This document shows positions 62,901-64,000 of a DNA stretch of 64,000 nt, piece after piece. The translations under genes were made by a program, and so were the position numbers. The stretch comes from an uncultured Lachnospiraceae bacterium (GTDB taxonomy: Bacteria > Bacillota > Clostridia > Lachnospirales > Lachnospiraceae), in the NCBI GenBank assembly GCA_947630805.1, contig CANRIV010000001.1, positions 1 to 64,000 on the forward strand, given 5' to 3'. Each line of letters begins with the position of its first letter. Positions within the stretch are counted from its first letter, which is position 1. The notes below the pieces were generated by a model. The model worked only from the letters and a program-made list of their open reading frames with translations, was not told the DNA's origin and did no database searches.

Positions 62901-63791
62901 ATGAAACAAAAAGTAACGATAGGAAAAATCTGGGGCTTAATTTACCCCATGTTAATTTATGTAGGAGTAACGTTTGTGATTACGATGGCAGTTACATTTT
63001 TGATTACCTTTTTCCGTATTTTTGCCGGAGGAGGTTATGACCAGGAAGCCATAACAAATTTTACGCTGAATGCGATTTACAATTCTCTGATGCAGATTAC
63101 GTTAATTTCTGCGGTTGCCACAATCCCGATTATGTTATTTTTTATTTATCGGGATGTGAAACAGGAAAAATTAAATCACAGATATGTAAAATATGAGAAA
63201 GTTAATCCATGGAAATATCTGTTCATTTTACCATTTGCATATTTTAATATGATATGGGCAAACATATTTGTAGGAATCCTGCAGATGATTATGCCGGATT
63301 TTATGCTTCAGAGTTATGAAACTACAGGACAGGTGATTTATCAAAGCGGATTTGCCATACAGCTGCTGACGGCAGGAATTGCGGCACCAATCGTAGAAGA
63401 ATTAATTTTTCGGGGATTAATCTATAAAAGACTGACAAGAATAACGAATATCAGAGTGGCTGCAATTTTTTCTGCATTTTTGTTTGGACTATATCATGGC
63501 AACTGGGTCCAAGCTCCATATGCAATCATTTTTGGATTGGTATGTGTTTACGTATATGAGAAATATAAATCTCTTGCGGCACCGTGCGTGTTTCATATTG
63601 CGACAAATACGTTTGCTACTTTGATGAATCACATCATGCAGCCGGAGCCGACTACTGCAACGACGAATGTAGCACCCGGAACAGACGGGATGATGATTAT
63701 GTGCCTGATTATGATAATCTGTGCATTATTTGCATTTTTAATAGGATTTGCAATCAGTAAAATTGTAAATCCAAAGGAGATAAGTGAATGA
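62901..63791 (+). CDS. CPBP-family intramembrane metalloprotease
   Basis: 296 residues, eight or so hydrophobic segments. The CPBP (Abi/CAAX protease) signature is present: EELIFRGLIYKRL with paired Glu, then LFGLYHGNW with His, and the distal FHIATNTF. In bacteria this family includes bacteriocin-immunity and membrane-protein-processing members; the substrate is unknown. It is directly downstream of the HAD gene and overlaps the glycosyltransferase start (ATGA), so the three genes are likely one transcript. Confidence 0.9.
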   Translation: MKQKVTIGKIWGLIYPMLIYVGVTFVITMAVTFLITFFRIFAGGGYDQEAITNFTLNAIYNSLMQITLISAVATIPIMLFFIYRDVKQEKLNHRYVKYEKVNPWKYLFILPFAYFNMIWANIFVGILQMIMPDFMLQSYETTGQVIYQSGFAIQLLTAGIAAPIVEELIFRGLIYKRLTRITNIRVAAIFSAFLFGLYHGNWVQAPYAIIFGLVCVYVYEKYKSLAAPCVFHIATNTFATLMNHIMQPEPTTATTNVAPGTDGMMIMCLIMIICALFAFLIGFAISKIVNPKEISE

Positions 63792-64000
63792 AATTATTAA
63801 CAGTAACGATACCATGCTATAATTCTCAGGAATATATGGAAAAAAGTATCCGCAGCGCCCTTACCGGCGGTGACCGGGTAGAAATCATCATTGTAGATGA
63901 TGGCTCAAAAGATAATACATTAGAAATCGCCCAAAAATATCAGGCAAAATTTCCTGATATTATAAAAGTAGTCCATCAGGAAAATGGAGGACACGGAGAA
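63788..64000 (+). CDS. Family 2 glycosyltransferase, N-terminal part only
   Basis: The first 71 codons are in the window and the gene continues past 64000. The N-terminus MKLLTVTIPCYNSQEYMEKS and IIIVDDGSKDNTLEIA are the classical GT-A nucleotide-binding segments of family 2 (the DDGS motif contacts UDP). VHQENGGHGE at the edge fits the next strand. Such enzymes build surface polysaccharides or glycolipids. Its start overlaps the stop of the CPBP gene by four bases. Confidence 0.9.
   Translation, partial: MKLLTVTIPCYNSQEYMEKSIRSALTGGDRVEIIIVDDGSKDNTLEIAQKYQAKFPDIIKVVHQENGGHGE

Overview
The window looks like the chromosome of a low-GC, Gram-positive, anaerobic Firmicute, most probably a gut Lachnospiraceae; the genus is not determined. 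Reasons: AT-rich codon use, strong GGAGG ribosome sites, the Firmicute gene order rimP-nusA-ylxR-ylxQ-infB-rbfA-nrnA-truB-ribF-rpsO-pnp, a tad pilus locus with no outer-membrane parts, and large lysine-rich secreted proteins of a kind common in that family. I see no CRISPR array, phage or insertion sequence.

1-27320: a tad/Flp (type IVc) pilus locus and its signalling module. A leftward helix-turn-helix regulator (78-1505) is divergent from a long rightward operon. The operon encodes TadZ, the TadA ATPase, TadB, TadC, a small Flp pilin, an A24 prepilin peptidase, a WG-repeat membrane protein, TadE-like minor pilins and a 922-residue coiled-coil protein. It continues into an FHA-domain protein, a PP2C phosphatase, a transmembrane Ser/Thr kinase, a small membrane protein with a regular ladder of Glu-Thr motifs, a four-helix membrane protein and a 3083-residue repetitive surface protein. 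Kinase, phosphatase, FHA reader and candidate phosphothreonine ladder together look like a switch controlling the pilus and adhesin. TadB to the front of the FHA gene is visibly more AT-rich than its flanks, suggesting module exchange.

27400-31102: two secreted lysine-rich proteins, then a leftward tRNA-Glu(CUC) with its own promoter and a shared terminator.

31179-43441: a short-chain dehydrogenase, then the translation/RNA operon. Promoters are visible before rimP, rpsO and pnp. The pnp leader has a stem-loop between Shine-Dalgarno and start codon, and NusA has an acidic-tyrosine repeat tail.

43501-53102: an XRE regulator and three large secreted proteins. Two are DUF5722 (glycosidase-like) paralogues, one of them fused to a metallophosphoesterase; the third has three copies of an unrecognised domain. 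All three end in the same Ig-like plus cationic fibronectin-III-like module.

53124-64000: carAB, a stand-alone Ser/Thr kinase, a UDP-sugar pyrophosphorylase overlapping argS, a structured intergenic stretch, a small leftward membrane protein, and a HAD phosphatase, CPBP protease and glycosyltransferase cut by the window edge.
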